Notes: generated from the letters alone by a model not told the origin. Shown: positions 38,652 through 49,745, counted from the first letter of the stretch. The stretch is DNA of 64,000 nt from Pseudomonadota bacterium (GCA_020161365.1 JAIUNU010000002.1:1-64000), one strand, 5' to 3'. Translations and numbers: made by a program.

Positions 38652-39536
38652 TCAGGTCCTGGGCGAAAGCGGCAGGAACAGATCCGTCACCGCCTCGTGC
38701 TCCGGAACGTCGGGGAAAAAGCTGACGCGTTGGGCGAAGAACGGCGCGTCGCGCGGCTCGCGCCCGCTACGCGGTAGCCACTCGCCATAGAGGAACCGCG
38801 AGGCCGCGCGCAGGTCGTCGCTGGACCCGACCTGACGCAGCACCGCGCATGGCCCGCCGGGGATCAGGCCCGCCGTCACGCCGTCCGCGTTGGGCGCGAC
38901 CCGCGCAGTCGCCGCGCACAGGTCCATCCGATACAGCTCGGCCGGCGTATCGTCCGGGTCGTCATGAAAGACGTTGAACGTCGCGCTGATGCGCGGCGGC
39001 AGGCCAGCGCCCCGACGCCAGGCGATGAACCGGCGTATGGTGTCACCCAGCATTGCCGGATCGCCTTGGTGCCGCAGGACGGCCACGGGCGTGTCGGGAA
39101 AATCGACGATGCGCACATCGTCATCGGTAAAGCTCATGGTCTGTCTCCTGGCTTGAACCAGCGGCGACTGCGCCGCATGCCAAGGCTCCCAGCGCGGTTC
39201 TCGACGGAACGCCGACGGGCTCTGGTCGAACAGCCGGCGAAAGGCGCGGCTGAACGCTTCGGGCCCCTCGTAGCCGCTGTCGAGCGCGATCCCCAGCACC
39301 CCGTCCTGGTCGCGAAAGGCCAGGCGATAGGACGCCCGCTTCATTCGCGCCAACTGGACATAGGCGGCGACCCCGATCCCGAACAGGCCCGAGAACTGAC
39401 GCTGGAAATGGTGCCGCGAAAAAGCCGCGACCGCCGCCAGGACCTCGACGCTCAGGTCCTCGTCCAGGTGCGCGTCGATATGATCGAGCACCCGGCGCAT
39501 TCTGGAGTGATAGTTTTCGGCGACGTCACGGCTCAT
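38652..39536 (-). CDS. AraC family regulator with GyrI-like domain
   Basis: 294 residues. Two AraC helix-turn-helix motifs at the N-terminus (about residues 8-110; V-A-A-F-S-R-H-H-F-Q-R-Q-F and G-Y-E-G-P-E-A-F-S-R-A-F), then a GyrI/Rob-like ligand domain (about 130-292) with V-D-F-P-D-T-P-V-A-V. Ligands of such regulators are usually small cationic or aromatic compounds. The ATG at 39536 follows AGGAGG by 5 nt. Codons upstream to 39617 cover the alaS terminator, so the shorter start is right. Confidence 0.87.
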   Translation of the reverse strand: MSRDVAENYHSRMRRVLDHIDAHLDEDLSVEVLAAVAAFSRHHFQRQFSGLFGIGVAAYVQLARMKRASYRLAFRDQDGVLGIALDSGYEGPEAFSRAFRRLFDQSPSAFRREPRWEPWHAAQSPLVQARRQTMSFTDDDVRIVDFPDTPVAVLRHQGDPAMLGDTIRRFIAWRRGAGLPPRISATFNVFHDDPDDTPAELYRMDLCAATARVAPNADGVTAGLIPGGPCAVLRQVGSSDDLRAASRFLYGEWLPRSGREPRDAPFFAQRVSFFPDVPEHEAVTDLFLPLSPRT

Positions 39537-39614
39537 CCGCACCTCCTTGGCGGAGACAGACCTAAGGATCCCCACCGGCGTGAACCTGACCAATCGTGCG
39601 GTACTGTGCGCCAA

Positions 39615-39653
39615 CAAAAAGGCCCACCGCTCCGCAACGGAGGGTGGGCCTTT
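39615..39653 (-). terminator. alaS intrinsic terminator
   Basis: AAAGGCCCACCGCTCCG pairs with CGGAGGGTGGGCCTTT around CAA (about 39618-39653, one mismatch), giving a strong hairpin with T-rich flanks on the minus strand. It lies 25 nt past the alaS stop. Confidence 0.85.
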
Positions 39654-39677
39654 ATGTGGGGGTTAGCGCCTAGAGCC

Positions 39678-42320
39678 CTAGCCGGCCAGCGCCGCCTTGA
39701 CGGCCGCGAGGCCTTCCTGGGCCTTGCTGTCGTCGGGCGCGCCGCCCTGGGCGAAGTCGGCCTTGCCGCCCGCGCCCTGGCCGCCCATGGCGATCACGGC
39801 GGCCTTGGCGAGATCGGCGGCGCTGAACTTGCCCGTCAGGTCGGCGGTGACCGCCACCGTCACGGCGGCCTTGCCGTCCGACGTGCCGACCAGGGCGACG
39901 ACGCCGCTGGTCAGCTGCTTCTTGAACTCCTCGGCCACGCCCCGCAGCTCCTTGCCGCCAACGCCGTCGAGGACGCGGGCGATCAGGGCCACGCCGTTGA
40001 CGTCTTCCGGACCCGAGGCCGCACCACCGCCGCCCAGGGCCAGCTGCTTCTTGGCCTCGGCCAGCTCCTTTTCAAGGCGCTTGCGGTCGGCGATCAGGGC
40101 GTCGACGCGGGCGGCGACTTCAGCCACCGGGGTCTTGAACTGGTCGGCCAACGACTTGGCCACGCCCGCCTGATCCAGCAGGAAACGGCGGGCCGCCTCG
40201 CCGGTCAGGGCCTCGATGCGGCGCACGCCGGCGGCGACGCCTTGCTCGGAGACGATCTTGAACAGGGCGATGTCGCCGGTGCGGGCCACGTGGGTGCCCC
40301 CGCACAGTTCCACCGAATAGGCCTTGGCCTCGTCGACCAGCGACTTGCCCAGGGTCAGCACGCGGACGCTGTCGCCATACTTCTCGCCGAACAGGGCCAC
40401 GGCGCCGGCCTCGATGGCCTCCTGCGGGGCCATCTCCTTGGTCTCGGCCGGGACGTTCTGACGGATGACTTCGTTGACCTCGGCCTCGATGCGGTCGAGT
40501 TCGTCGGCCGTCAGCGGGCCGCCGTGGCTGAAGTCGAAGCGCATGCGCTCGCCATCGACCATCTGGCCCTTCTGGGCGACGTGCGGGCCCAGCACATGGT
40601 GCAGGGCGGCGTGCACCAGGTGCGCAGCCGAGTGGTTCGAGCGCGTGGTGTGACGACGATCCGCATCGACGCTGGCCACGACCTTGTCACCGACCTTCAG
40701 ATCGCCGGCGAGTTCAACGCGGTGAACGTGCAGTTCGCCGGCCTGTTTCTGGGTGTCGATCACGCGGCTTTCGCGGCCGTTGGCCTCGATCACGCCGGTG
40801 TCGCCGGCCTGACCGCCGCTCTCGGCGTAGAAGCTGGTGCGGTCCAGCAGGACCTCGGCGGTCGTCCCGGCCGAGGCGCTCTCGACCTCGGCGCCGTCGA
40901 CGACGATCGCCTTGACCACGCCGGTGGTCTCGGTGGTCTCATAGCCGACGAAGTCGGTGGCCCCGGCCTTTTCCTTGATCGAGAACCAGGCGGCCGCCGC
41001 GCCCTGCTGGCCGGACCCGGCCCAGTTGGCGCGCGCCATTTCGCGCTGCTTCTGCATGGCGGCGTCGAAGCCGTCGGTGTCGACGGTCAGGCCCTTGGCG
41101 CGGACCGCGTCCTGGGTCAGGTCCAGCGGGAAGCCGTAGGTGTCGTAGAGCTTGAAGGCGGTCTCGCCGTCCAGCACGTCGCCGGCCGAAAGGTTGGCGG
41201 TGGCCTCATCCAGCAGGCCCATGCCGCGACCCAGCGTGGTGCGGAAGCGCTCTTCTTCCTGGCGCAGGGTCTCGACGATCGAGGCCTCGGCGCGGCGCAG
41301 CTCCGGATAGGCCTGGCCCATCTCGGCCACCAGGGTCGGGGCCAGGCGGTGCATCAGGGGCTCGTTCGCGCCCAGCAGATAGGCGTGACGCATGGCGCGG
41401 CGCATGATGCGGCGCAGGACGTAGCCGCGGCCTTCGTTCGACGGCGAGACGCCATCGGCCAGCAGGAACGAGGACGAGCGCAGGTGGTCGGCGATTACAC
41501 GGTGCGACGGCGCCTGGGCGCCTTCGGCCTTCACGCCGGTCAGCTCGACGCTGGCGGCGATCAGCGCCTTGAACAGGTCGATGTCGTAGTTGTCGTGCTG
41601 ACCCTGCAGCACGGCGGCGATCCGCTCCAGGCCCATGCCGGTGTCGATCGAGGGCTTGGGCAGGCTGATGCGCTCGCCGCCGGCCAGCTGCTCGAACTGC
41701 ATGAACACCAGGTTCCAGATCTCGATGAAGCGGTCGCCGTCCTCATCGGGGCTGCCGGGAGGGCCGCCGGCGATCGAGGGGCCGTGGTCGAAGAAGATTT
41801 CCGAGCACGGACCGCAGGGGCCGGTGTCGCCCATGGACCAGAAGTTGTCGTTGGTCGGGATGCGGATGATGCGGTCATCGCCAAGACCAGCGATCTTCTT
41901 CCACAGGTCCGCCGCCTCGTCGTCGGTGTGGTAGACCGTGACCAGCAGCTTGTCCTTGGGAAGCTTGAACTCGCCGGTCAGCAGGGTCCAGGCGTGGTGG
42001 ATCGCCTGTTCCTTGAAGTAGTCGCCGAACGAGAAGTTGCCCAGCATCTCAAAGAAGGTGTGGTGACGGGCGGTGTAGCCGACATTGTCGAGGTCGTTGT
42101 GCTTGCCGCCGGCGCGGACACACTTCTGCGAGCTGGCCGCCCGCGGATGGGCCGGAGTCTCAGCGCCGGTGAACACGTTCTTGAACGGCACCATGCCGGC
42201 GTTGACGAACAGCAGAGTTGGATCGTTCTGCGGCACCAGCGGCGCCGACGGCGTCACGGCGTGATCGGCCTTGCCGAAGTAGTCGAGGAAGGTGCTGCGG
42301 ATCTCGTTCAAGCTGGGCAT
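39678..42320 (-). CDS. alaS: Alanine-tRNA ligase
   Basis: 880 residues, full length. Class II core with [13 protein letters not shown] near residue 85, the editing domain with the zinc-binding C-G-G-T-H motif (E-L-C-G-G-T-H-V), and a C-Ala domain at the end. Starts [15 protein letters not shown]. The ATG at 42320 is chosen from family starts. It lies downstream of recA in the same direction, as in other alphaproteobacteria, with a 548-nt gap. Confidence 0.97.
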   Translation of the reverse strand: MPSLNEIRSTFLDYFGKADHAVTPSAPLVPQNDPTLLFVNAGMVPFKNVFTGAETPAHPRAASSQKCVRAGGKHNDLDNVGYTARHHTFFEMLGNFSFGDYFKEQAIHHAWTLLTGEFKLPKDKLLVTVYHTDDEAADLWKKIAGLGDDRIIRIPTNDNFWSMGDTGPCGPCSEIFFDHGPSIAGGPPGSPDEDGDRFIEIWNLVFMQFEQLAGGERISLPKPSIDTGMGLERIAAVLQGQHDNYDIDLFKALIAASVELTGVKAEGAQAPSHRVIADHLRSSSFLLADGVSPSNEGRGYVLRRIMRRAMRHAYLLGANEPLMHRLAPTLVAEMGQAYPELRRAEASIVETLRQEEERFRTTLGRGMGLLDEATANLSAGDVLDGETAFKLYDTYGFPLDLTQDAVRAKGLTVDTDGFDAAMQKQREMARANWAGSGQQGAAAAWFSIKEKAGATDFVGYETTETTGVVKAIVVDGAEVESASAGTTAEVLLDRTSFYAESGGQAGDTGVIEANGRESRVIDTQKQAGELHVHRVELAGDLKVGDKVVASVDADRRHTTRSNHSAAHLVHAALHHVLGPHVAQKGQMVDGERMRFDFSHGGPLTADELDRIEAEVNEVIRQNVPAETKEMAPQEAIEAGAVALFGEKYGDSVRVLTLGKSLVDEAKAYSVELCGGTHVARTGDIALFKIVSEQGVAAGVRRIEALTGEAARRFLLDQAGVAKSLADQFKTPVAEVAARVDALIADRKRLEKELAEAKKQLALGGGGAASGPEDVNGVALIARVLDGVGGKELRGVAEEFKKQLTSGVVALVGTSDGKAAVTVAVTADLTGKFSAADLAKAAVIAMGGQGAGGKADFAQGGAPDDSKAQEGLAAVKAALAG

Positions 42321-42537
42321 GAGCGTCTCAAGTCTTGCGTACCGGTCCGGCGAGCGGCCGGAAGTCGGCCGCTGCATAGCGCGGTTTTCGATGAAGGGGA
42401 AACAGGCTTGGAGATGGGGGCGCGGGTTGGAGCGGAAAAGGCCGCGTTTGCGGCGTTCTGGTCAAACTACCCTGGCGGGGTCTGGCGGTGACAGGCGACA
42501 CTGGCGAGGGCAGCGTTGGGTAGGTAGCGCGCGAAAT

Positions 42538-42641
42538 CCTCCCCCCAGTGGGGGAGGAGGTCGAAGGCCGGAGGGGGAAGTTCTGCTGACTCTGCCCCTT
42601 ACCCCTCCGTCGGCTTCGCCGACACCTCCCCCACTGGGGGG
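42538..42641. repeat. Dispersed palindromic repeat between alaS and recA
   Basis: CCTCCCCCCAGTGGGGGAGG at the left is mirrored by CACCTCCCCCACTGGGGGG at the right, enclosing CCGGAGGGGGAAG and CCCTCCGTCGGCTTCGCCG blocks. Similar to 2449-2575 and 11709-11852. Confidence 0.75.
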
Positions 42642-42743
42642 ACGATTTTCTAGCTATCCAACCAGGGCCAAAACCCGGCGCTCCCGCTTGACGCCTACCC
42701 CTCAAGCCGAGGAACAGCGCGCCCCTCGCCACAGATAAAGAGT

Positions 42744-42773
42744 AGGCCGCCTGGCATGGGGTCCAGGCGGCCT
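42744..42773 (-). terminator. recA terminator hairpin
   Basis: AGGCCGCCTGG (42744-42754) and CCAGGCGGCCT (42763-42773) form a perfect 11-bp stem with an 8-nt loop. On the minus strand it is followed by ACTCTTTATC, a modest T-rich tail. It lies about 95 nt past the recA stop. Confidence 0.7.
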
Positions 42774-42868
42774 GATCGCGGCCTTCGCGGCGGTCCGCCG
42801 CGGGCGTGTTGAAGGCGGGGAACGCCCGCGAGTGCGGGCGAAGGCCGCGAAACCTTCGGACAGACGAC

Positions 42869-43939
<1,071 letters not shown>

Positions 43940-44039
43940 GATTGATCCGCCTTCTATTCCATGATTCCGGCCGCCCGATTGGCGCTTCCCGCGCCCCGCC
44001 TCAGCAACCTGTGGAACATGGTAAAGGCGTACATGCTTT

Positions 44040-44061
44040 GTTCCATGTTCGCAAGATGTTC
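44040..44061 (-). promoter_or_regulatory. LexA (SOS) box of recA
   Basis: GTTC-GCAAGAT-GTTC at 44047-44061 fits the alphaproteobacterial LexA consensus GTTC-N7-GTTC. A third GTTC at 44040-44043 precedes it. On the minus strand it lies about 108 nt before the recA ATG, so it would overlap the promoter. The divergent EAL gene is 140 nt away. Confidence 0.85.
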
Positions 44062-44201
44062 TCGCGCATAGAAACGTCCGTTTTTGTCGCACCCGGATCA
44101 CGAGGTGATTTTACCGATTTTGGGTATGCCGCGCCGCGCGCCTGAAACCGGTCCTTAAGTCCCGCCATGCCAGTTTCGTCTCGAAATAGGGGGGAACCGC
44201 C

Positions 44202-45809
44202 TTGTCTCTGGATCCGCGCCGTCTGCTAGGCCTCGCCTTCGCGAGCGCCGACCTGCTGGTCGAGCTGCAGGGCGGAAAGGTGCGCCTGGCCCTGGGCGCC
44301 GCCCAGAAGGTGATGGGCAAGAGCGAGTCAGCGCTCACCGGCAAGGCCTGGGTCGACCTGTTCCACCCCGATGATAAACCGCTGATGGAAGCCATGCTCG
44401 GCTGCGCCGACGATGGCGTGCGGCGCGGTCCGGTGGTGTTGCGTCTGGCGGGTGCGGGGGAGCGCAATGTTCGCGTGGTCCTGCGCGCCCTGCCCGACAA
44501 CGAAGGGCGCGTCTCGGCCGCGCTCACGGCCGCCCAGCCGGCGGGTCCGCCGCTCAGCGCCAGTTCGCTGCAACCGCGCGAGTCGTTCGACGACATCGCC
44601 CAGGGCCTGTTCGAGGCCGCGCGCGTCACCGGCATCGAGCTAGAACTGGCGATGGTGGAGTTCTCCGGCCTGGCGAACATGCGCCAGGGTCTTTCGCCCG
44701 CCGACGCCGCCGCCCTGGATGTGCGTGTGGCCAGCGCACTTCGCGCCGAAGCCCACGCGGGCGCGGCCGCCACCAAGCTTTCCGACGACCGCTTCGCGGT
44801 GCTCCGTCAGCGCGACGACCGCCCGGAGAACATGATCAAGCGCCTGACCCGGATGGTCAGCGCCGAGGCGAGCGCCCACCTGGTCCCGCTCGAAAGCGGC
44901 GGCGGTTCGGCTCGCGCGTTGCGGGCGCTCCGCTATGCGCTCGACGACTTCCTGCGCGAAGGGCTCAAGGACACCCCGCCGATGAGCCTATCGGAAGCGA
45001 TGAACCGCTCCGTCAAGCGCACCCTGGCCCGCGCGGGCGCCCTGGGCGTCGCGGTGAGCCAACGCCGGTTCAACCTCGCCTATCAGCCCGTAGTCTCGCT
45101 GGCGACCGGCCTGGCGCATCACCATGAAGTGCTGGTGCGGTTCGAGGACGGCGGCAGCCCGTTCGCGCTGATCCGCATGGCCGAAGAGTTCGACCTGATC
45201 GAGGAGCTGGATCACTCGATCGTCGAACAGGTGGTCAAGAAGCTGGCCAATGACCACGAGCGCAAGCTGAAGCTGGCGGTCAACATCTCGGGCCAGACGA
45301 TCGGCAACGAGAGTTTCATCGACCATGTGAGCCGGCTGCTGTCCCGCTATGACGGGGCCAAGGGCCGACTGATTTTCGAGATCACCGAGACCCGCGCGAT
45401 CGACAACCTGACCCTCGCGAACCAGCACATCCAGAGCCTGCGCGCGCTGGGCTCGCTGGTCTGCCTGGACGACTTCGGGGCCGGCTCCTCGTCCTTCGCC
45501 TATCTGCAGCAGCTGAGCCTGGACATCGTCAAGATCGACGGTCGCTATGTCCGGGAACTGGCCGACAATGGCCGTGACGGCGCTCTGGTGCGCCGCCTGG
45601 TCGAGCTGTGCCGCGACCTCAAGGTTCGCACCGTCGCCGAGATGGTCGAGACCGCCGAGGTCGAGGAAATCGTGCGCAACGTCGGCGTCGACTTCGCCCA
45701 GGGCTGGCTCTACGGCAAGCCTTCCGACAAGCCGTCCCCCGCCCTGCGCACCACCGCCACGGTCACGCCGCTGGCGCGTCGCGCGGGCGCCAGCGACAGC
45801 TGGGGCTGA
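44202..45809 (+). CDS. PAS / EAL-domain protein, probable c-di-GMP phosphodiesterase
   Basis: 535 residues, TTG start with a GGGGGGAA ribosome site. An N-terminal PAS-like domain (about 12-110) is followed by a degenerate GGDEF-like region without the GG(D/E)EF motif, then an EAL domain (about 270-520). Active-site residues mostly remain: E-V-L replaces E-A-L, plus N in N-I-S-G, E in I-T-E-T-R, D-D in L-D-D-F-G-A-G, K in I-V-K-I-D-G and E in A-E-M-V-E-T. c-di-GMP hydrolysis is plausible; the diverged GGDEF may sense GTP or be inert. Confidence 0.85.
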   Translation: MSLDPRRLLGLAFASADLLVELQGGKVRLALGAAQKVMGKSESALTGKAWVDLFHPDDKPLMEAMLGCADDGVRRGPVVLRLAGAGERNVRVVLRALPDNEGRVSAALTAAQPAGPPLSASSLQPRESFDDIAQGLFEAARVTGIELELAMVEFSGLANMRQGLSPADAAALDVRVASALRAEAHAGAAATKLSDDRFAVLRQRDDRPENMIKRLTRMVSAEASAHLVPLESGGGSARALRALRYALDDFLREGLKDTPPMSLSEAMNRSVKRTLARAGALGVAVSQRRFNLAYQPVVSLATGLAHHHEVLVRFEDGGSPFALIRMAEEFDLIEELDHSIVEQVVKKLANDHERKLKLAVNISGQTIGNESFIDHVSRLLSRYDGAKGRLIFEITETRAIDNLTLANQHIQSLRALGSLVCLDDFGAGSSSFAYLQQLSLDIVKIDGRYVRELADNGRDGALVRRLVELCRDLKVRTVAEMVETAEVEEIVRNVGVDFAQGWLYGKPSDKPSPALRTTATVTPLARRAGASDSWG

Positions 45810-45849
45810 CCGGCCCTCCCCGCGTGGGAAGGACCGATCAGAACCTCAC

Positions 45850-47673
45850 TCAGGCCTTGCCGCCCTTGGCGACGATGTAATCGTCGACCACGCGTTCCAG
45901 CACGGTCAGAGGCGTCATGCCCGACAGCAGGCCCGCGTCGTGGAACTCGCGGATGTCGAACTTCTTGCCGAGCGCCTTCTGGGCCTTGGCGCGGGCGCGG
46001 AGCCAGACGATCTTGCCGATCATGTAGCTGCAGGCCTGGCCGGGCCATACCACGTAGCGCTCGATTTCGGTCGTCGCGCCGCTTTCCTCGTCGCCCATCG
46101 TCTCGGCCATGTACTTGATGGCCTGCTCACGGCTCCACTTCTTGTAGTGCATGCCGGTGTCGACCACGAGGCGCACGGCGCGGAACAGGGCGTCGTGCAG
46201 CATGCCGATCTGGCCGCGCGGATCGTTCTTGTAGATGCCCATCTCGACGGCCAGTTGCTCGGAATAGAGCGCCCAGCCCTCGGCGTAGCCCGAGAAGCCG
46301 ATGATCTTGCGGATCAGCGGCAGACCCTTGGCCTCGTTCGATAGTGAAAGCTGCAGGTGGTGACCCGGCACGCCCTCGTGCACCGTCAGGGTGGTCAGGG
46401 TGTACTTGGCCTGCTCCTTGGTGTCGCGCAGGTTGATCCAGTAGATCCCCGGGCGCTTCCCATCCAGCGAGGGCGAGTTGTAGTAGCCGCCCGGCGCGCC
46501 GGCCTCGATGGCCTTAGGCACGCGACGGATCTCCAGCGGGGCCTTTGGCAGCTGGCCGAAATAGGCCGGCAGCTGCTTTTCGATCCACTTGGCCTTGTCG
46601 TTCAGGTCCGCGATCAGCTGTTCCTTGGCGGCGTCGGTGTTGGGGTAGATGTCCTCACCCAGCTTGCGCATCCGATCGCCGACCGTGCCTTTGGTCATGC
46701 CGATCTTCTTGAACAGCTTGTCGGCCTCGGCCTCGATCGACTTGACCATGTCCAGACCCAGCTGGTGGATCTCTTCGGGCGTCAGGGTCGAGGTCGTGTA
46801 GTTCTTCAGCGACACCGCGTAGTAGTCGCCGCCGTCCTTCAGTCGCCAGACGCCCGCGTCGTGGGTGGCCTTGCTCCGCGCGCTCTCCATCAGCGCGATC
46901 TGGCGCTTGAGCGCGGGCAAGACCGCGTTCTCGTAGATCTTGGAGGCCTCGCCCGCCCAGTCGCCGTCGATCTTCTTGTCCTTGGTGCGGCGGGCGATCG
47001 ACTTGACCAGCGGCGCCTCGGCCGTCGGCGTGTCGGCGAAGGCCTTCATCTGGATCAGGGTCTTGTCGATGATGAAGTCGGGCGGAATCACGCCGTCGGC
47101 GATGTCCTGCTTGGCCAGGGCGGTTTCCTGATCCATCAGGCGCGCGAAGCCCTCCATCCGCGACAGGTAGGCGTCGGCGTCGGCCTTGGTCTCGATGCTG
47201 TGCTGGGTGTCGAGGAAATCCGGCATCTGCTGATAGCTGCCGGTCAGCTGGCTCAGCACATACGGCGCGCCCGAGCCGCCGCCGCCATAGCGGAACTTGG
47301 CGTTCCCCTCGTCCTGTACCGACAGCACGAACTCGACCGTGTCGTAATTGACGGCGTCCATGCCCTTGAGCGCGCGGCGATCGATACCGCGCAGCGCTTC
47401 CAGTTGCTTGCGCGTCTCGGCCTTGCCCGCCTCGATAGCCGCGAACGACCGATCGCCCAGCAGGCCCTTGGTCCAGGCCAGATCACCGTGATCCAGGCCC
47501 AGGCCAGTCGCCGTCTCGGGAGACTGGCGCAGTTGCTTGGCCATGATCACGTCGAACAGGGCGTTCAGCTTGGCGACCTCGCCCTCGCGGGCCAGGGCCA
47601 GGGTCGGCAGACCGCCCGTCGCGGCGAAGCCGGCCGCGGCCGTGGCGAACATCATGTGACGACGATTGAGCAA
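45850..47673 (-). CDS. DUF885 family exported metallopeptidase
   Basis: 607 residues from the TTG at 47673. Twin-arginine-like signal N-R-R-H-M-M-F-A-T-A-A-A with cleavage near A-L-A. The zinc motif is H-E-G-V-P-G-H-H (family motif HExxxGHH). Likely a periplasmic peptidase of the M32-related DUF885 group. Start choice: GGAGG lies 6 nt before the TTG, whereas the ATG 21 nt further upstream has no ribosome site and puts this GGAGG inside the coding part. Confidence 0.85.
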   Translation of the reverse strand: MLNRRHMMFATAAAGFAATGGLPTLALAREGEVAKLNALFDVIMAKQLRQSPETATGLGLDHGDLAWTKGLLGDRSFAAIEAGKAETRKQLEALRGIDRRALKGMDAVNYDTVEFVLSVQDEGNAKFRYGGGGSGAPYVLSQLTGSYQQMPDFLDTQHSIETKADADAYLSRMEGFARLMDQETALAKQDIADGVIPPDFIIDKTLIQMKAFADTPTAEAPLVKSIARRTKDKKIDGDWAGEASKIYENAVLPALKRQIALMESARSKATHDAGVWRLKDGGDYYAVSLKNYTTSTLTPEEIHQLGLDMVKSIEAEADKLFKKIGMTKGTVGDRMRKLGEDIYPNTDAAKEQLIADLNDKAKWIEKQLPAYFGQLPKAPLEIRRVPKAIEAGAPGGYYNSPSLDGKRPGIYWINLRDTKEQAKYTLTTLTVHEGVPGHHLQLSLSNEAKGLPLIRKIIGFSGYAEGWALYSEQLAVEMGIYKNDPRGQIGMLHDALFRAVRLVVDTGMHYKKWSREQAIKYMAETMGDEESGATTEIERYVVWPGQACSYMIGKIVWLRARAKAQKALGKKFDIREFHDAGLLSGMTPLTVLERVVDDYIVAKGGKA

Positions 47674-47777
47674 GGTTTTCCTCCCCAGAGGCATTTTTGA
47701 AGTCCAAAGCCGTAAGCCTGCCGTCTGGCGAGGCGAAATTAATTCCGAGTCATCTTCTCACGGCCGAGCGTCGCCGA

Positions 47778-48155
47778 TCAGGCCAAAGTCACGAAGAGCT
47801 CGTTCTCGATGATCCATTGGCCGGTGACCTTCTTCCAAGTGGCCAGATAGGTCCCCGACTGCTCCGGCGCGTCCTTCCAGGTCCCGACCCAACGGCCGCG
47901 CTCGGCGGCGCGCGTCCCCTCCGCGTTCAGCGTGATCTCTTCGGTGGTGCGGACATAGGCCACGAACCCCCTGTCCGCGAACTGGCCGGCAAACGCGGCC
48001 AGGACATCCTCGGCGCCGAGCAGCAGCGAGCCGTCGCCGGCGATCAAGGTCACGCGGGGGTCGAAGAAGGGCCGTAACCGGGCGGCGTCCTTGGCGGCGA
48101 TCAGCTTGTTGGTCAGCTTGCGACGCGCGGCGATGGCGTCCTGCGGCGTGGTCAT
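47778..48155 (-). CDS. SnoaL/NTF2-like (DUF4440-type) protein
   Basis: 125 residues. Alpha-beta barrel profile: helical start A-I-A-A-R-R-K-L-T-N-K-L-I-A-A-K-D, F-F-D-P-R-V-T-L-I near 30, and the final W-K-K-V-x-G-Q-W-I-I-E-N-E-L-F. Small proteins of this fold are isomerases, binding partners or ketosteroid-like enzymes; no catalytic dyad can be assigned. Divergent from the GNAT gene. Confidence 0.78.
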   Translation of the reverse strand: MTTPQDAIAARRKLTNKLIAAKDAARLRPFFDPRVTLIAGDGSLLLGAEDVLAAFAGQFADRGFVAYVRTTEEITLNAEGTRAAERGRWVGTWKDAPEQSGTYLATWKKVTGQWIIENELFVTLA

Positions 48156-48223
48156 GATGATCTTCCGGTTCGGGCCAGTCGGTGTAGCTTGCGCGGCGTC
48201 CGTCCCGCAAACCCTGAGTCCCG

Positions 48224-48757
48224 ATGGCCGCCCCGACCCTCACCACTGCTCGCCTGATCCTGGCCCCGCCCACCCTCGCCGATTTCGAGGACAGCCGCGC
48301 GATGTGGTCCGACCCGCTGGTCGTCAAGCATGTCGGCGGCCGCCCCTTCACCGAAGAGGAAAGCTGGACCCGCCTGATGCGGGCCCGTGGCCTGTGGGAA
48401 GTCCTGGGCTTTGGCTATTGGGCGGTGCGCGAGACGGCGACCGGGCGCTATGTCGGCGAGGTCGGATTCGCCGACCTGCGGCGCGAGCTCGAGCCCAGCC
48501 TGTACGGCTTGCCGGAGATGGGCTGGGTGCTGGCGGCCTGGTCGCACGGACAGGGCTTTGGGACCGAGGCGGTGCGCGCGGGCCTGGCCTGGATTGACCA
48601 GACCCTGGCCCCCGAGGTGGTGCCGTGCATCATCAATGTGGAGAACGCCCCGTCGATCGCCTTGGCGCAGAAGGTCGGCTTTCAGCTCAAGACCCACGCC
48701 CAGTACAAGGGCTCGCCGATGCTGATGATGGAACGTCGCCGCGCCTCCGCCTGCTGA
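48224..48757 (+). CDS. GNAT N-acetyltransferase, RimJ/RimL-like
   Basis: 177 residues. T-T-A-R-L-I-L-A-P-P start, E-V-G-F-A-D-L-R-R-E near 84, acetyl-CoA loop region S-H-G-Q-G-F-G-T-E-A-V near 107 and N-V-E-N-A-P-S-I-A-L-A-Q-K-V-G-F near 138. These match the RimJ/RimL subgroup that acetylates protein N-termini or small molecules. Target unknown. Confidence 0.88.
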   Translation: MAAPTLTTARLILAPPTLADFEDSRAMWSDPLVVKHVGGRPFTEEESWTRLMRARGLWEVLGFGYWAVRETATGRYVGEVGFADLRRELEPSLYGLPEMGWVLAAWSHGQGFGTEAVRAGLAWIDQTLAPEVVPCIINVENAPSIALAQKVGFQLKTHAQYKGSPMLMMERRRASAC

Positions 48758-48798
48758 GCGCCTGACGCGCGCGCTCCAAACCATGCTATGGCCAAGGC

Positions 48799-49125
48799 AT
48801 GGTTCGCAAAGTCACCGCCAAGCTCGTCGCCGTTCCCGACCCCGCCGCCGAGGCGGACCGCGCCTGGTTCGAGGCCCATCCCGAACGGCGCTTTCGCCTG
48901 CGCGACCCGGCGTCGGTCGAGTTCAAGGACCCGTTGGGCGACCCAGGCGAAGGCTTCTCCTGGCGCGTGCTGATCGCCCGCCTGCCCGACGGCGGCCGTC
49001 TGCGGCTGCCGGTCTCGCTGTCCTGGGAACTGCATAACGATCACGCCAAGGACCAGCACCTGCAGATCCTGTTCGATCAGGTCGCCCCGCCCGAGGCCAA
49101 GGCGCGTATCGCTTTCAAAAGTTAG
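48799..49125 (+). CDS. Conserved hypothetical protein
   Basis: 108 residues, soluble, no signal peptide or membrane helix. D-R-A-W-F-E-A-H-P-E-R-R-F-R-L-R-D near 20 and W-R-V-L-I-A-R-L-P-D-G-G-R-L-R-L-P-V near 55 give a small alpha-beta appearance. I do not recognise a family with confidence. The open frame, base composition and 41-nt gap after the GNAT gene support a real gene. Confidence 0.7.
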   Translation: MVRKVTAKLVAVPDPAAEADRAWFEAHPERRFRLRDPASVEFKDPLGDPGEGFSWRVLIARLPDGGRLRLPVSLSWELHNDHAKDQHLQILFDQVAPPEAKARIAFKS

Positions 49126-49173
49126 AGCATTCTCGGCCCGACAACCGTTTCACACGTGTCGAAAAAGGCTCTG
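49124..49173. repeat. TTAGAGCAT-type short repeat
   Basis: TTAGAGCATTCTCGGCCCGA... to GAAAAAGGCTCT, overlapping the stop of the preceding gene. The AGAGC start and GCTCT end pair. Related in design to 7208-7257. Confidence 0.5.
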
Positions 49174-49210
49174 CCTTGACGCGCCGCGCGGTTCGCGCAC
49201 CCTTTCGCCC

Positions 49211-49624
49211 ATGATCCGCACGGTCGTTCTCTGGGCGCTGGTCCTGGCGCTGGGCGCCTTCGCCCTGCAGTGGCTGGAGTACGGCTTCGTCGTGCGGGCC
49301 TTCTCCTGGCAGGTCTATGTCGGGCTGATCGGCGCGGCGTTTGCGGCCGGTGGCGTCTGGGTCGGTTGGCGGCTCGCCGCCCGCGCCCGGCCCGAAGTGT
49401 TCCAACGCAACGACGCCGCCCTGGCCAGCCTTGGCCTGACGGGCCAGGAGATCAAGGTGCTGGAACGTCTGGCGGCCGGCCGCTCCAATAAGGAGATCGC
49501 CCGCGACCTTGGCCTCTCGCCCAATACGGTGAAGACCCATGTGGGCAACCTCTACGGCAAGCTGGAGGTCAGCCGCCGCACCCAAGCCGTCGGCAAGGCG
49601 CGGGACCTGTCGCTCATCCCGTGA
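49211..49624 (+). CDS. Membrane-anchored LuxR-type regulator
   Basis: 137 residues. Two membrane helices (about 4-22 and 36-54), then a LuxR/FixJ helix-turn-helix near 75-130: L-T-G-Q-E-I-K-V-L-E-R-L-A-A-G-R-S-N-K-E-I-A, then L-S-P-N-T-V-K-T-H-V. It lacks a receiver or autoinducer domain, so the input must come through the membrane part or a partner. A DUF4199 gene lies 121 nt downstream. Confidence 0.87.
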   Translation: MIRTVVLWALVLALGAFALQWLEYGFVVRAFSWQVYVGLIGAAFAAGGVWVGWRLAARARPEVFQRNDAALASLGLTGQEIKVLERLAAGRSNKEIARDLGLSPNTVKTHVGNLYGKLEVSRRTQAVGKARDLSLIP

Positions 49625-49745
49625 GGTTGACGGCTGTCCGATTGGGCGAAACTGTCGATCTCACCCTTTCGGGCGATACCCTTTCGCCCTTGGAACGGGA
49701 CAGCTTGCGGGGCGCGTCGCAGGGGGCGACGCGGAGGAGGACTCC

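Larger units (their letters stand above)
42321..42868. other. alaS-recA intergenic region
   Basis: 548 bases. It holds a palindromic repeat (42538-42641), the recA terminator (42744-42773) and a short CGCCCGC-GAGT-GCGGGCG hairpin at 42823-42840. Frames inside are short and Pro/Arg-rich and I do not accept them as genes. The alaS promoter must lie near 42330-42500 but I could not place it. Confidence 0.6.

Noticed and set aside
38964..42491. 1175-residue open frame opposite alaS
   Set aside because: Antisense shadow of alaS with the same biased composition; alaS itself has all its family motifs.
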